From Sphingomonas sp. 1F27F7B (GTDB lineage Bacteria; Pseudomonadota; Alphaproteobacteria; Sphingomonadales; Sphingomonadaceae), in assembly GCF_005503355.1 (NCBI RefSeq), contig NZ_SCMK01000019.1:1-64000 (forward strand): a DNA stretch of 64,000 bases, in the 5' to 3' direction. Position numbers and translations under genes: made by a program. Under the pieces are notes generated by a model. The model saw only the letters and a list, made by a program, of their open reading frames with translations, did not search any database and had not been told where the DNA came from. Below are positions 18,201-25,251 of this stretch, one piece after another (within the stretch, counting starts at the first letter, position 1; every line of letters starts with the position of its first letter).

Positions 18201-19541
18201 CGCTTTGGCGGGCAGATCGTGGTCACCTATACGTTGAGCAACGTCTTCGGCGCCTCGGCGCCGTCGACGGTGACGCTCACCGTCCAGGCACGCCCGGATC
18301 CGCGCAACGATCCGAACATCGCCGCGATCAGCGACGCACAGGCCGAGACGACCCGCCGCTTCGCCCGGGCCCAGGTCTCCAACTTCATGCGGCGCACCGA
18401 GCAGCTCCACAATGGCGGCGGCAGCACCGGCCTGGCGATGGGCGTGACGCTGGCGTCGCGCGACGGTTCGGCGCCGATGCGGCGCTATGACGACAAGGAT
18501 TGGGGCCTGGGGATCACGGAGCGGATGCGCGTCTCGGGCGAGGATCCGGCGATCGGCCAGTTCGTCAACAACCCGCAATCGCCGCTCTCGCGCGCCGATC
18601 AGCTCGGCTATGGCCGGACGATCGCCGGCACCGGCGGGGGTGAGGGGACGGGCGGCAGCCCGGCAGCGCCGCGCAAGGGCGCGGTGGACGAGGACGGCAA
18701 CCGCCGGGTCGGCTCGATCGCCACCTGGGCGGGCGGCGCGATCGATATCGGCACGCGGGACAAGCGGACCGATCGCAGCAAGATCACCGCCACCACCGCG
18801 GGGCTCAGCGCCGGTGCCGACATCAAGCTCTCCGAGGGCGTGCTGGTCGGCCTGGGCGGTGGCTATGGCAATGACCTGAGCCGGATCGGCACGGCGGCGC
18901 AGGTGCGCGGCACCAGCACGATCTATGCCGCCTATACGAGCGTCCAGCCCGCCAGCGGCACCTTCATCGACGGCATGATCGGCCGCGGCCAGCTCGACTT
19001 CACTACCCGGCGCATCGCCCAGGCAGTGAACGCGACGGCATATGGCAGCCGCGACGGCAGCTACACCATTGCCGCGATCTCGCTGGGGATCGACCGGATG
19101 GGCGGCCCGCTGCATTGGTCGATCTATGGCCGCGGCGAATATATGGATGCCGAGCTCGACGCCTATGCGGAGAGCGGCGCCGGGCGCTACAATCTTCGCT
19201 TCGACGCTCGCCAGGTTCGCTCGATCACCGGTACGATCGGCGGCCGCCTCGAATATCGCCAGAAGACGGGCTTCGGCTCGATCACGCCGCGCCTGCGCGC
19301 CGAATGGAACCATGAGTTCGCCAATGTCGATGCCCAGTGGCTCGACTATGCCGATATCCCGGGGGCCGCGATCTATGAGCTGGCGGCCAATGGCTGGCGG
19401 CGTGAGCAGCTCCAGCTGAGCTTCGGCACGCGCTTCGACATCCTCTCCAGCGGCTGGTCGTTCGACTTCGAGACCGGGTTGCGGGCGGCGCAGGGCGAGA
19501 AGGCCGGCACGCTGCAGCTCCGCCTGTCGAAGCGCTGGTAG
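12213..19541 (+). CDS. Giant Ig-like-repeat autotransporter
   Basis: 2,442-residue predicted surface protein. The start at 12213 (MDWGVGQAIR) follows GGGGGAAATT. A long N-terminal extension leads to the hydrophobic core (ALRGVMAALVALAPANAWA) of a Sec signal, cleaved near residue 65. Then come IPT/TIG-like domains (about residues 190-350 and 1020-1100), putative Ig (He_PIG-like) domains, and a tandem array of roughly 90-residue cadherin/Big-like repeats (about residues 1105-1930) with motifs AIDLSGSITGVH, YTPAATYYGADSFTYTATGPGGTS and VSLTVA. A linker (RPDPRNDPNIAAIS) leads to a C-terminal beta-barrel from about residue 2166 that ends in LSKRW, an aromatic terminal residue as in outer-membrane proteins. 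The likely role is adhesion or matrix formation. An antisense frame of similar length is an artefact of composition. Confidence 0.9.
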   Translation: MDWGVGQAIRSGVIRLVEAAFHRDSVDSRRKDSSATPSRPNRVASAALRGVMAALVALAPANAWASAGCTAINALGGVFTVDGGGNGTDKYTDSATQPLANNEVVTYSWSGNTKNAFIYILYTRAGATQNVVIVQDVTTSTGSGNFTFSGVQAGDYFQIGLSNSTYDGNTTNNGANNSAVNFSLSCALPPVPTVTGVSPTSGPTSSGTPVTITGTGFSAAASTGAVKFGAATATYTVISGTQINATSPGGTAGTVHITVTTPGGTSVTSAADQYTYVAAPTVGAPSPASGPTSGGTAVTLTGTNLTGATLTVDGASVTPTGTTATTVTFTAPAHAAPGAVPVVVTTAGGSASTSFTYIAPPVASSFTASAVAYNAAGVTFSVAGHATNSPTSYAVGSATTANGGTVSIDSTGLVTYSAPIGFRGNDSFTFTATNLGGTSSPATVTVPVSNPTLSSTLTGSGTRGVALSGVQINTSGGRATYSCSSTPASGTVPAGTQINPDCSVSGTPAASGNFTFAPIVTDSSLGTGPFTQATGSLTLSIAAPTIGLSPAAGPLPGGTVGIGYSQSFTASGGTSGYSYARSSGTLPPGLTVAGNTLSGTPTTAGTFNFDITATDSSTVGSGGPYTKTLAYSIVVGSGTQTISFGALSNIALSSTPPPLSATATSGLTVSFASTTPAVCNVSGTTVTLVDRGLCSITASQAGDGNWAPASNVVQSFTVTPATLVITPAAATGLQVGVAYSQANTATGGVTPYTYSLNAGAFVPGTSLNSSTGTVSGTPTVAGSFSYIIQVSDSQGPAVTATTPVTTVTIAKGNQTISFTSTAPAGATVGGAPYAVSASASSLLGVSLSSGTTGVCTLTGNTVTFIATGTCIINANQAGDANWNAAAQVQQSIAVGAAQTVTASLSFSPTSLGVGADGTLTITFANPNASATPDVAPLLAGSSLLSRVSGAPGGSCGATGSDAGPNYQFGNFTIPSSGCTITFTYAGVTAGSSSGLVLGAFTPSGYPTTPAASSNAFAVVPTITGLSPNSGPVSQVVTVSGTGFSTTPGNNTVTFGAAGTGTVTAASVTSLTVTAPAAGTGAQPVTVGVNGQTSSGSYSYTFIARPSAADVSTTVSYNTAKQIDLSSAVSTGGPHTSIAIVANVQHGTTSIAGDTVTYTPTAGYIGSDSFTYTASGPGGTSDVKQVSITVVAPSAPVANARSGVAIPYNGTGTPIDLSGSITGVHSSIAVVTVPQHGSFVVAGDVVTYTPAATYYGPDSFYYTATGPGGTSGPAEVSLTVATPPAPTVADKSGVAVPYAGTGTAIDLSGSITGVHGSITVTSGPTHGSFVVAGDVVTYTPAATYYGPDSFTFTATGPGGTSALAATVSLTVANPPAPTVADKSGVAVPYAGTGTAIDLSGSITGVHSSITVTSGPTHGSFVVAGDTVTYTPAATYYGADSFTYTATGPGGTSAPATVSLTVATPAAPVAANKSGVAVPYASTGTAIDLSASITGVHSSIAVTSGPAHGSFVIAGDTVTYTPAATYYGADSFTYTATGPGGTSAPATVSLTVATPAAPVAANKSGVAVPYASTGTAIDLSASITGVRGSIAIGTAPAHGTVTIAGEVATYVPAATYYGADSFTYTATGPGGTSAPATVSLTVATPPAPTVADKSGVAVPYASSGTAIDLSASITGVRGSIAIGTAPAHGTVTIAGEVVTYVPAATYYGADSFTYTATGPGGTSAPATVSLTVATPAAPTAANKTGVTVAYNSSGTAIDLTTSITGVHSTLTIVTAPTHGTTAVNGDVVTYTPTATYFGADSFTYTVTGPGGTSAAATVSLTVATPPPPNAAPGTSTVAGSTTTAGTSVQINLSALVTGVYDSIQIASQPAHGTVTLSGGAGPSLTPVAVAPASPTIATYTPAANYSGTDSFTYVAVGPGGTSAPGTVTITVVGQVPVAAPKTATAGDGQMVSVMLTDGAIRGPFTGANVVSVSPANSATTAIVAAGNGAYRLDVTPNNRFGGQIVVTYTLSNVFGASAPSTVTLTVQARPDPRNDPNIAAISDAQAETTRRFARAQVSNFMRRTEQLHNGGGSTGLAMGVTLASRDGSAPMRRYDDKDWGLGITERMRVSGEDPAIGQFVNNPQSPLSRADQLGYGRTIAGTGGGEGTGGSPAAPRKGAVDEDGNRRVGSIATWAGGAIDIGTRDKRTDRSKITATTAGLSAGADIKLSEGVLVGLGGGYGNDLSRIGTAAQVRGTSTIYAAYTSVQPASGTFIDGMIGRGQLDFTTRRIAQAVNATAYGSRDGSYTIAAISLGIDRMGGPLHWSIYGRGEYMDAELDAYAESGAGRYNLRFDARQVRSITGTIGGRLEYRQKTGFGSITPRLRAEWNHEFANVDAQWLDYADIPGAAIYELAANGWRREQLQLSFGTRFDILSSGWSFDFETGLRAAQGEKAGTLQLRLSKRW
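15525..18005 (+). repeat. Tandem 270-bp coding repeats
   Basis: Nine consecutive units lie inside the autotransporter gene. Units begin at about 15525, 15786, 16053, 16326, 16596, 16866, 17136, 17406 and 17676. Units starting at 16326, 16596, 16866, 17136 and 17406 are exactly 270 bp; the flanking ones are 261, 267, 273 and 330 bp. Those from 16053 to about 17405 are nearly identical at the DNA level, with blocks such as TATTACGGCGCGGACAGCTT repeated unchanged, while outer units diverge. This pattern indicates expansion or homogenisation of the core by recombination. Copy number may vary between strains, and short-read assemblies may miscount it. Confidence 0.9.
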
Positions 19542-19592
19542 GGAAAGGGGCCCCCGGGGGCCGGCAGCGCCGGTCCCGGGGCCTCGATCCGT

Positions 19593-19785
19593 CTAGGTTG
19601 AGGACTGATTCAGCGAACCCCGTCATCCCCGCGCGGACGGGGATCCAGGTCCAGGCGCGGAACGGGTGTGGCGAATCCTGTCCTTTCCGGACGGCGTTCG
19701 CGCGGTGGTGCCGATATCCCGCATTACCCCGGATCCCCGCCTTCGCGGGGATGACGATTGAAGGAATGTGAGTCCCCGACCTAGG
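19593..19785 (+). repeat. Dispersed palindromic repeat, copy 2 with outer inverted ends
   Basis: The 134-bp core at 19622-19755 matches copy 1 in length, orientation and interior motifs. Around it, CTAGGTTGAGGACTGATTC (from 19593) and GAATGTGAGTCCCCGACCTAG (ending 19784) form a second, imperfect inverted pair, so the full element is about 190 bp. The right outer end overlaps the stop codon of the leftward receiver gene, as also happens with copy 3 and gshA. The left part follows the autotransporter stop after a GC-rich hairpin region (19549-19590). Confidence 0.8.
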
Positions 19786-20137
19786 ATCGCAGGCGGGCGA
19801 GGGCGCCGGCTACCTGGGCCTCGCGATACGGCTTCTCGATCATCGGCACGTTTTCGCCGAACCCTTCCGGCGGCGCGCCATAGCCGCTGGCGAAGGCGAA
19901 GGGCAGGCCGCGTGCGCGAAGCGCCTCGGCGATCGGGGTGCTGCGCTCTCCGCCCAGGTTGATGTCGAGGATGGCCACGTCGAAGCCGCCGCCTTCCGCC
20001 AGCGCCAGCCCGTCGACCAGCCGGCTCGCCGGGCCGATCGTCTCGCAACCCAGCGCGTCGAGCAGATCCTCGAGATACATGGCGACCACCGGCTCGTCCT
20101 CGACGACGAGCACCCGCAAGCCCCGGAGCCCATTCAT
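19781..20137 (-). CDS. Single-domain response regulator
   Basis: 118-residue receiver domain only. It starts MNGLRGLRVLVVEDEPVVAM, with the acidic pair in VVEDE. The phosphoacceptor is Asp58 in DVAILDINLGG, the Thr/Ser position lies in FAFASGYG, and the Lys in MIEKPY. No output domain is present. Its ATG overlaps the stop of the HWE kinase gene (ATGA), so kinase and receiver are made together. Stand-alone receivers next to HWE kinases commonly act as phosphate sinks or partners. Its stop codon lies in the outer end of a dispersed repeat. Confidence 0.9.
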   Translation of the reverse strand: MNGLRGLRVLVVEDEPVVAMYLEDLLDALGCETIGPASRLVDGLALAEGGGFDVAILDINLGGERSTPIAEALRARGLPFAFASGYGAPPEGFGENVPMIEKPYREAQVAGALARLRS

Positions 20138-22272
20138 GCCGCACTCTCCGGCAGCGGCGCGTCGACGATGCAGACCAGTCCGGCGTGGCGGAACTCGATA
20201 TTCACCGTGCCGCCCAGCTCGGCGGCGAGGCCGCGCTCGATCATCCGGGTGCCGAAGCCGCGCCGCGTCGGCGCCACCACCGGCGGGCCACCCATTTCCT
20301 CCCAGCGCAGCCCGAGCCTGGCGGGGCCGTCGCCATGCGCTCTCTGCCAATGAATGGTGATCCGCCCCTCGGGCCGCGACAGGGCGCCGTGCTTCACGGC
20401 ATTGGTCGCCAGCTCGTGGATGGCCAGCGCCAGGCTGATCGCGGTCTTGGGCTGGATCGACAGGTCCGGCCCGTCGAGCGCGAAGCGGCCCGGCTCGCCA
20501 TGCGGGCGCAAGGCGTCCTCGATGATCCGGCGCATCGAGACCAGGCCCCAATGCTCGCGCGTCAGCAGGTTGTGCGCTTCGGACAGCGCGGCCAGCCGGC
20601 CTTCGAAGGCGACGCGGGCCTGGCGCGGCGGCACATCGTCCTTGAAGCTCTGCCGGGCGATGCCCTGCACGATGGCGAGCGTGTTCTTCACCCGGTGGTT
20701 GAGTTCGTCGATCAGCAGGCGGAGATGCGCTTCGGCGCGCTTGGCCTCGGTCATGTCGCGCCCGATGGCGTGCAGCGCCACCGGGCGACCCTGCTCGTCG
20801 AGGCTGAGCCGCGAATTGACTTCCCAGATCAGCTCGCGCCCGTCGCGCGCGCGCAGCTTCAGCGTCAGCCGCGTCGAGCCGCCATGCTGAAGCTTGCGGT
20901 TGAATGCCTCCATGCCGATCGCGAACTGGTCCTCGTCCATGAAGTCGCGGATCGAGCGGCCGAGTATCTCGTCCTCGCGATAGCCGATCGCCTCCACCAC
21001 TGCCGGGTTCACCGAAGTGACGCGATTGTCGAGCGTGGTCGTGATCAGGAAGTCATTGGCCTGCTCGAAGATCGTGCGGAAGCGCGCCTCGCTCGCGCGC
21101 AGCTGGTCCTCCGCGCGCTTGCGATCGGTGACGTCCAGCGAGACGCCGACGAAGCGGCTGGGCCGGCTGTCGCCATAGTCGATCCGGCTGCCATGGCTCT
21201 GCAGCCAGCGTTCGGCGCCGTCGTCGGCGCGCAGGATACGATACTCGATCGTATAGGGCGCCCCCGCGGTGAAGCAGCGCAACGCGGCGTCGCGCACCAT
21301 CTCCCGGTCGTCGGGGTGCACGCGTGCGATCCATTCGTCGAAGGTGCCGCGCGCCTCGGGTCGCCGCGCGATGCCGAGCAGGTCGAAGCGATTGGGCGAC
21401 CAGGCCCCTTCCATCGTCTCGAGATCGAGCTCCCAGGTGGCCATGCCGGCGGCCTCGGTGGCGAGGCGCAGCGTCTCCTCGCTCTTGCGCAGCGCCTCTT
21501 CGTCCTCGCGCCGCCGCGTCACGTCGAGCGTGACCGCGAGCACGCCGAAGGGCTCGCCATTCGCCCGGCGGATCACCGCCACCGAATTGTTCACCCAGAC
21601 GATGCTGCCGTCCTTGCGGATATAGCGCTTCTCGTGGGTGTAGGGGGTGCCCTCGCGCACTGCCCGTTCGAACAGGGGCGTGTTGCGGGGAAGATCGTCC
21701 GGATGGGTGATCTCCTGCATCGTCTTGCCCATCAGCTCGTCGCGGCTCCAGCCCGCGATCTCGCAGAAGCGTTCGTTGACGAGCGTGAAACGGCCTTCGA
21801 GGTCGACCTGGCCGAAGCCGGCGGTGGTCTGGTTGATGAACGCGGAAAGCTGCGCCTCGCGCTCGCGCAGCGCGAGTTCGGCGGTCTTGGCCTCGGTCAC
21901 GTCGTGCGCGACGCCGATGAAGCCGATATGGCGCCCCTGGGCATCGCGGCGCGGCTGCGAGGTGGAATGGAGCCAGCGCCATTCGCCATGGACGTTGCGA
22001 TAGCGCCCCTCGAGCTCGAAGGCGTCGAGGCTCGCCTCGCCCGCGACCGATTGCGCGAGCACCTGTGCGGCATCGTCCGGATGGATGATCCGCCGCCAGT
22101 CGAAGTCGAGCGCCTCTTCATAGGACACGCCGAGGAATGCCACATAGGCGCGATTGACGAAGCTGCGCCTGCGATCCAGCCGAGTCACCCATACCGCGAC
22201 GGGGGCGCTGTCCGCGATCATGCGGAACTCGTCCTCGCCCACCGGAAGCGGTTCGGCCGGTGCGTCGATCAT
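20134..22272 (-). CDS. HWE-family sensor histidine kinase with multiple PAS domains
   Basis: Roughly 712-residue soluble kinase with four PAS/PAC modules. Recognisable pieces are DSAPVAVWVTRLDRRRSFVN, AGFGQVDLEGRFTLVNERF, WSPNRFDLLGI and DFLITTTLDNRVTSVNP, each followed by PAC-type HPDD and DVTEAK segments. The catalytic part has the H-box LLIDELNHRVKNTLAIVQGI, the N-box AIHELATNAVKHGALS, and LRWEEMGGP with the WxE hallmark of HWE kinases. No membrane segments are seen. The ATG at 22272 (MIDAPAEPLP) is chosen over a longer frame that lacks PAS sequence. The receiver gene is coupled downstream. HWE kinases often sense light, redox or stress; the signal here is unknown. Confidence 0.92.
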   Translation of the reverse strand: MIDAPAEPLPVGEDEFRMIADSAPVAVWVTRLDRRRSFVNRAYVAFLGVSYEEALDFDWRRIIHPDDAAQVLAQSVAGEASLDAFELEGRYRNVHGEWRWLHSTSQPRRDAQGRHIGFIGVAHDVTEAKTAELALREREAQLSAFINQTTAGFGQVDLEGRFTLVNERFCEIAGWSRDELMGKTMQEITHPDDLPRNTPLFERAVREGTPYTHEKRYIRKDGSIVWVNNSVAVIRRANGEPFGVLAVTLDVTRRREDEEALRKSEETLRLATEAAGMATWELDLETMEGAWSPNRFDLLGIARRPEARGTFDEWIARVHPDDREMVRDAALRCFTAGAPYTIEYRILRADDGAERWLQSHGSRIDYGDSRPSRFVGVSLDVTDRKRAEDQLRASEARFRTIFEQANDFLITTTLDNRVTSVNPAVVEAIGYREDEILGRSIRDFMDEDQFAIGMEAFNRKLQHGGSTRLTLKLRARDGRELIWEVNSRLSLDEQGRPVALHAIGRDMTEAKRAEAHLRLLIDELNHRVKNTLAIVQGIARQSFKDDVPPRQARVAFEGRLAALSEAHNLLTREHWGLVSMRRIIEDALRPHGEPGRFALDGPDLSIQPKTAISLALAIHELATNAVKHGALSRPEGRITIHWQRAHGDGPARLGLRWEEMGGPPVVAPTRRGFGTRMIERGLAAELGGTVNIEFRHAGLVCIVDAPLPESAA

Positions 22273-22333
22273 CGGGGCCAGTTGAAAGGCATCAGCAATT
22301 TCCCAACCTCGAGCTATTGCACACCAACGCCTG

Positions 22334-23203
22334 TCACCGGCGCATCGCAAGTACCGCCCGTGCGCGCTTCAGGTGCGGCATGTCGAGCATCTCGCCGTCC
22401 AGCCCGATCGTGCCCGCGTCCGGCGCCGCCGCAAAGGCCGCGACGATCCGCTCGGCCCGCTCGATTTCCACGGGAGAGGGCGAGAAGGCGCGATTGATCA
22501 CGGGCACCTGATCGGGATGGATCGCAAGCATGCCACGGAAACCCGCGCGGCGCGCCTTGGTTGCAACTTTCTCCAGTCCCTCGAGGTCGCGGAAGTCGCC
22601 GTGGATCGTCTCGATCGGCGTCACCGCCGCCGCCGCCGCGCCGGCAAGGGCGAGGGCGCGGAAGACCTGATAGGGAAAGTCATATTCGCCGGTCTCGTCG
22701 CGATTGTGCGTGGCGCCCAGGGCGGTCGCGCTGTCTTCGGCGCCCCAGGTGAGCGCGGCAAGGCGCGGGCAGCCGGCATAGTCGCCCAGGCCGAAAATGG
22801 CCGGCGCGGTCTCCGTCGCCACCACGATCGTGCGGATCCCGCCTTGGGGGAGGTCGTGCGCCGCTTCCAGCGCGGTGAGGTAATGGTGGAGCAGTTCGGC
22901 TTCGGCGCGGGTCGCCTTGGGCAGCATGATCCCGTCGGGCCGGCCGGGCACGATCGCCGCAAGGTCGCGCAGGGCGTGCGAGGTGTCGAGCGGGTTGATC
23001 CGCACCCATTGGGGCTGGGCGCGCGCCGCCGTCTTCAGATGCTCGGCGACCAGCGCGCGGGCGGCGGGCTTGTTGCCCTCGGCCACGGCGTCTTCCAGGT
23101 CGAGCAGCACCAGATCGGCTTCGCTGGCGCCTGCCTTGGCGAGCTTGCGCTCGGAATCGCCCGGCGCGAACAATAGGGATCGGGCGGCCAGCGGGTCGGT
23201 CAT
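22334..23203 (-). CDS. HpcH/HpaI-family (CitE-like) lyase
   Basis: 289-residue enzyme of the citrate lyase beta / malyl-CoA lyase class. Signature segments are RSLLFAPGDSERKLAKAG, VLLDLEDAVAEGNK (metal-binding acidic loop), VVATETAPAIFGL and LTWGAEDSATALGA. These enzymes cleave or form carbon-carbon bonds in 3-hydroxyacyl-CoA substrates such as malyl-CoA or citramalyl-CoA. The ATG at 23203 follows AGGAGG in the mRNA sense (complement of CCTCCT at about 23209-23214). The HWE kinase follows after 61 bp, so co-transcription is possible. Exact substrate is not certain. Confidence 0.88.
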   Translation of the reverse strand: MTDPLAARSLLFAPGDSERKLAKAGASEADLVLLDLEDAVAEGNKPAARALVAEHLKTAARAQPQWVRINPLDTSHALRDLAAIVPGRPDGIMLPKATRAEAELLHHYLTALEAAHDLPQGGIRTIVVATETAPAIFGLGDYAGCPRLAALTWGAEDSATALGATHNRDETGEYDFPYQVFRALALAGAAAAAVTPIETIHGDFRDLEGLEKVATKARRAGFRGMLAIHPDQVPVINRAFSPSPVEIERAERIVAAFAAAPDAGTIGLDGEMLDMPHLKRARAVLAMRR

Positions 23204-23309
23204 GCATCCTCCTGTCGTGGAGGCCTTGCTATCGCGCGCGGGCGGGCGGGTAAACCGCGCGTCGTTCTTAACCCTGCCCGGCGGTTTTCCCTCTGTGCGG
23301 CCGCTGGAT

Positions 23310-23325
23310 TTTACGCCTCCTTAAC
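23310..23325 (+). promoter_or_regulatory. CtrA-like box (TTTA-N7-TTAAC)
   Basis: The sequence TTTA CGCCTCC TTAAC departs by one base from the CtrA consensus TTAA-N7-TTAAC. It lies 25 bp upstream of the ATG of the receiver-GGDEF-EAL gene. Such spacing is close for an activator, so repression or a chance match are also possible. Confidence 0.35.
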
Positions 23326-23349
23326 GCTGTCCGCTTACCTCGTTTGGCG

Positions 23350-25251
23350 ATGAACGAGGGGATTTCGAACGTGCGCATTCTGATCGTGGACGACGAACCG
23401 GCGATGCACGAATCCTATCGCCAGGTGTTCGGGGCCCGCAGCGGCGGCAATGTCAGCACCCTGAACGCGATGGCGGCCGAACTGTTCGGCGACGACGACG
23501 ATGCCGCGTCCGAACCCGCGCCGGCCAACGACATCATCGATTTCGATTGCGCGCACTTCAACCAGGGTCTCGACGCGGTCGAGGCGATCAAGGACTCGCT
23601 CGAGACGGGCAAGCGCTTTGCCGTTGCGTTCATCGACGTGCGCATGCCGCCTGGGATCGACGGCAAGGAAACCGCGCGCCGTATCCGCGCGCTCGATCCG
23701 GACATCAACCTCGTCATCGTCACCGGCTATTCGGATTTCTCGCCGCTCGACATCAGCCGTGCCGCCGGCCCGGCCGACAAGATCTTCTACATCGCCAAGC
23801 CCTTCCAGGCCGAGGAGGTGATGCAGACCGCCACTGCGCTCGCCCGTCGCTGGGAGGCGGACGCCAGGCTGCGGAGCGCCATCACCCTGCTCGAGGAGCA
23901 GAAGCTCGAACTTGCCGCCAATGAATCGCGCGCCGTCCACATGGCGAACCATGATTCGCTCACCGATGCGCCCAACCGGCTCGCCTTTCTCCACATGCTC
24001 GGCAAGGCCGTGAAGGGCGAGCAATGCTTCGCCATGGCGATGATGGACCTCGACCGGTTCAAGATCGTCAACGACACGCTCGGTCATCTTGCCGGCGACG
24101 AGCTGATCCGCATGGTCTGCGAGATCCTGCGCGCGCAGGTGCCGGCACAGGGCTTCGTCGCGCGCCTGGGCGGCGACGAGTTCGCGATGCTCTATCCGGT
24201 CACCGGCGAGGACGAGGCGTCGATGATCGCCGAGCGGCTGCTCAAGGCAGTCTCCATCAGCTTCAAGGTGTTCGGCCACTCGGTCCAGGGTGGGGCCTCG
24301 GTCGGCCTGATGGTGGTCCAGCCCGGCACCATCCACGATCCGATCGACGTGATGCGCCGCGCCGACCTCGCGCTCAACGAAGCCAAGCATGGCGGCCGCG
24401 GCATCGTCCGCCTGTTCGACGAAGTCATGGACGAATCGATCCGCTTCCGCCGACAGATCGAAGGCGGGCTTTCCGAAGCCATCGCCAAGGGCGAGCTGAA
24501 GCTGGTCTTCCAGCCGATCGTCGGCCGCGATGCGCTCGAGATTACCGGTTTCGAGGCGCTGATCCGCTGGTGCAGTCCCGAATATGGCATGGTCTCGCCC
24601 GGCATGTTCATTCCGATCGCCGAGGAATCGAACCTGATCCACGAGCTGGGCGACTGGGTGATCGACCGCGCGGTCGAGACGCTCAAGACCTGGCCGGGCC
24701 AATATGTCTCGGTGAACTTCTCGCCGCGCCAGTTCCGTCGCCACAATTTCGTCGGCCATGTGATGGAGCGCGTCGCCAATGCCGGCGTCGAGCCCGGCCG
24801 CTTCCAGATCGAGATCACCGAGACTGCGATCTTCGACGATGTCGAGCGTGCCGCCGAGACGCTGTTCAAGCTCCGCCAGATGGGCTTCCGCATCGCGCTC
24901 GACGATTTCGGCACCGGCTATTCGAGCCTCTACAATATCCGCCGCTTCGCGCTCGACTGCCTGAAGATCGACCGCAGCTTCGTCGACGGCATGGGCCGCG
25001 AGCGCGAAAGCGCGGCGATCGTCCACTCGATCATTCATCTCGGTCGCGCGCTGGGCATGGAAGTAGTCGCCGAGGGCGTCGAGACCGAGGCCCAGCTCCA
25101 GGCGCTCCGCCTCGCCGGCTGCAGCCATCTCCAGGGCTATTATCTCGCGCGCCCGATGGATGCCGAGGACGCGCTGCTGCTTGCGCAGAGAGGATATATC
25201 GGCGACGTGGAGCCCGTCGAGGCCGAGCTGGGCAACGGGACACACGGCTGA
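23350..25251 (+). CDS. Response regulator with GGDEF and EAL domains
   Basis: 633-residue c-di-GMP enzyme. An N-terminal receiver (VRILIVDDEPAMHESYRQ) has its phosphoacceptor at about Asp96 in FIDVRMPPGIDG, later than usual because of an acidic insertion (GDDDDAASEPAPAND). A GGDEF domain follows with an intact active site (ARLGGDEFAML). The C-terminal EAL domain is also intact (GFEALIRWCSP, EITETAIFDD, ALDDFGTGYSSL, LKIDRSFVDG, AEGVETEAQLQ). Both synthesis and hydrolysis of c-di-GMP are therefore possible. The ATG at 23350 is preferred to a TTG at 23344. Its stop overlaps the kinase ATG downstream, so the kinase is the likely phosphodonor. Confidence 0.93.
   Translation: MNEGISNVRILIVDDEPAMHESYRQVFGARSGGNVSTLNAMAAELFGDDDDAASEPAPANDIIDFDCAHFNQGLDAVEAIKDSLETGKRFAVAFIDVRMPPGIDGKETARRIRALDPDINLVIVTGYSDFSPLDISRAAGPADKIFYIAKPFQAEEVMQTATALARRWEADARLRSAITLLEEQKLELAANESRAVHMANHDSLTDAPNRLAFLHMLGKAVKGEQCFAMAMMDLDRFKIVNDTLGHLAGDELIRMVCEILRAQVPAQGFVARLGGDEFAMLYPVTGEDEASMIAERLLKAVSISFKVFGHSVQGGASVGLMVVQPGTIHDPIDVMRRADLALNEAKHGGRGIVRLFDEVMDESIRFRRQIEGGLSEAIAKGELKLVFQPIVGRDALEITGFEALIRWCSPEYGMVSPGMFIPIAEESNLIHELGDWVIDRAVETLKTWPGQYVSVNFSPRQFRRHNFVGHVMERVANAGVEPGRFQIEITETAIFDDVERAAETLFKLRQMGFRIALDDFGTGYSSLYNIRRFALDCLKIDRSFVDGMGRERESAAIVHSIIHLGRALGMEVVAEGVETEAQLQALRLAGCSHLQGYYLARPMDAEDALLLAQRGYIGDVEPVEAELGNGTHG

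Noticed and set aside
11958..19313. A 2,451-codon open frame antisense to the autotransporter
   Set aside because: It is Arg/His/Ala-rich with no recognisable domain, and its periodicity mirrors the sense repeats. Long antisense frames are expected where GC-rich codons repeat. The sense frame has a signal peptide, domains and a beta-barrel.
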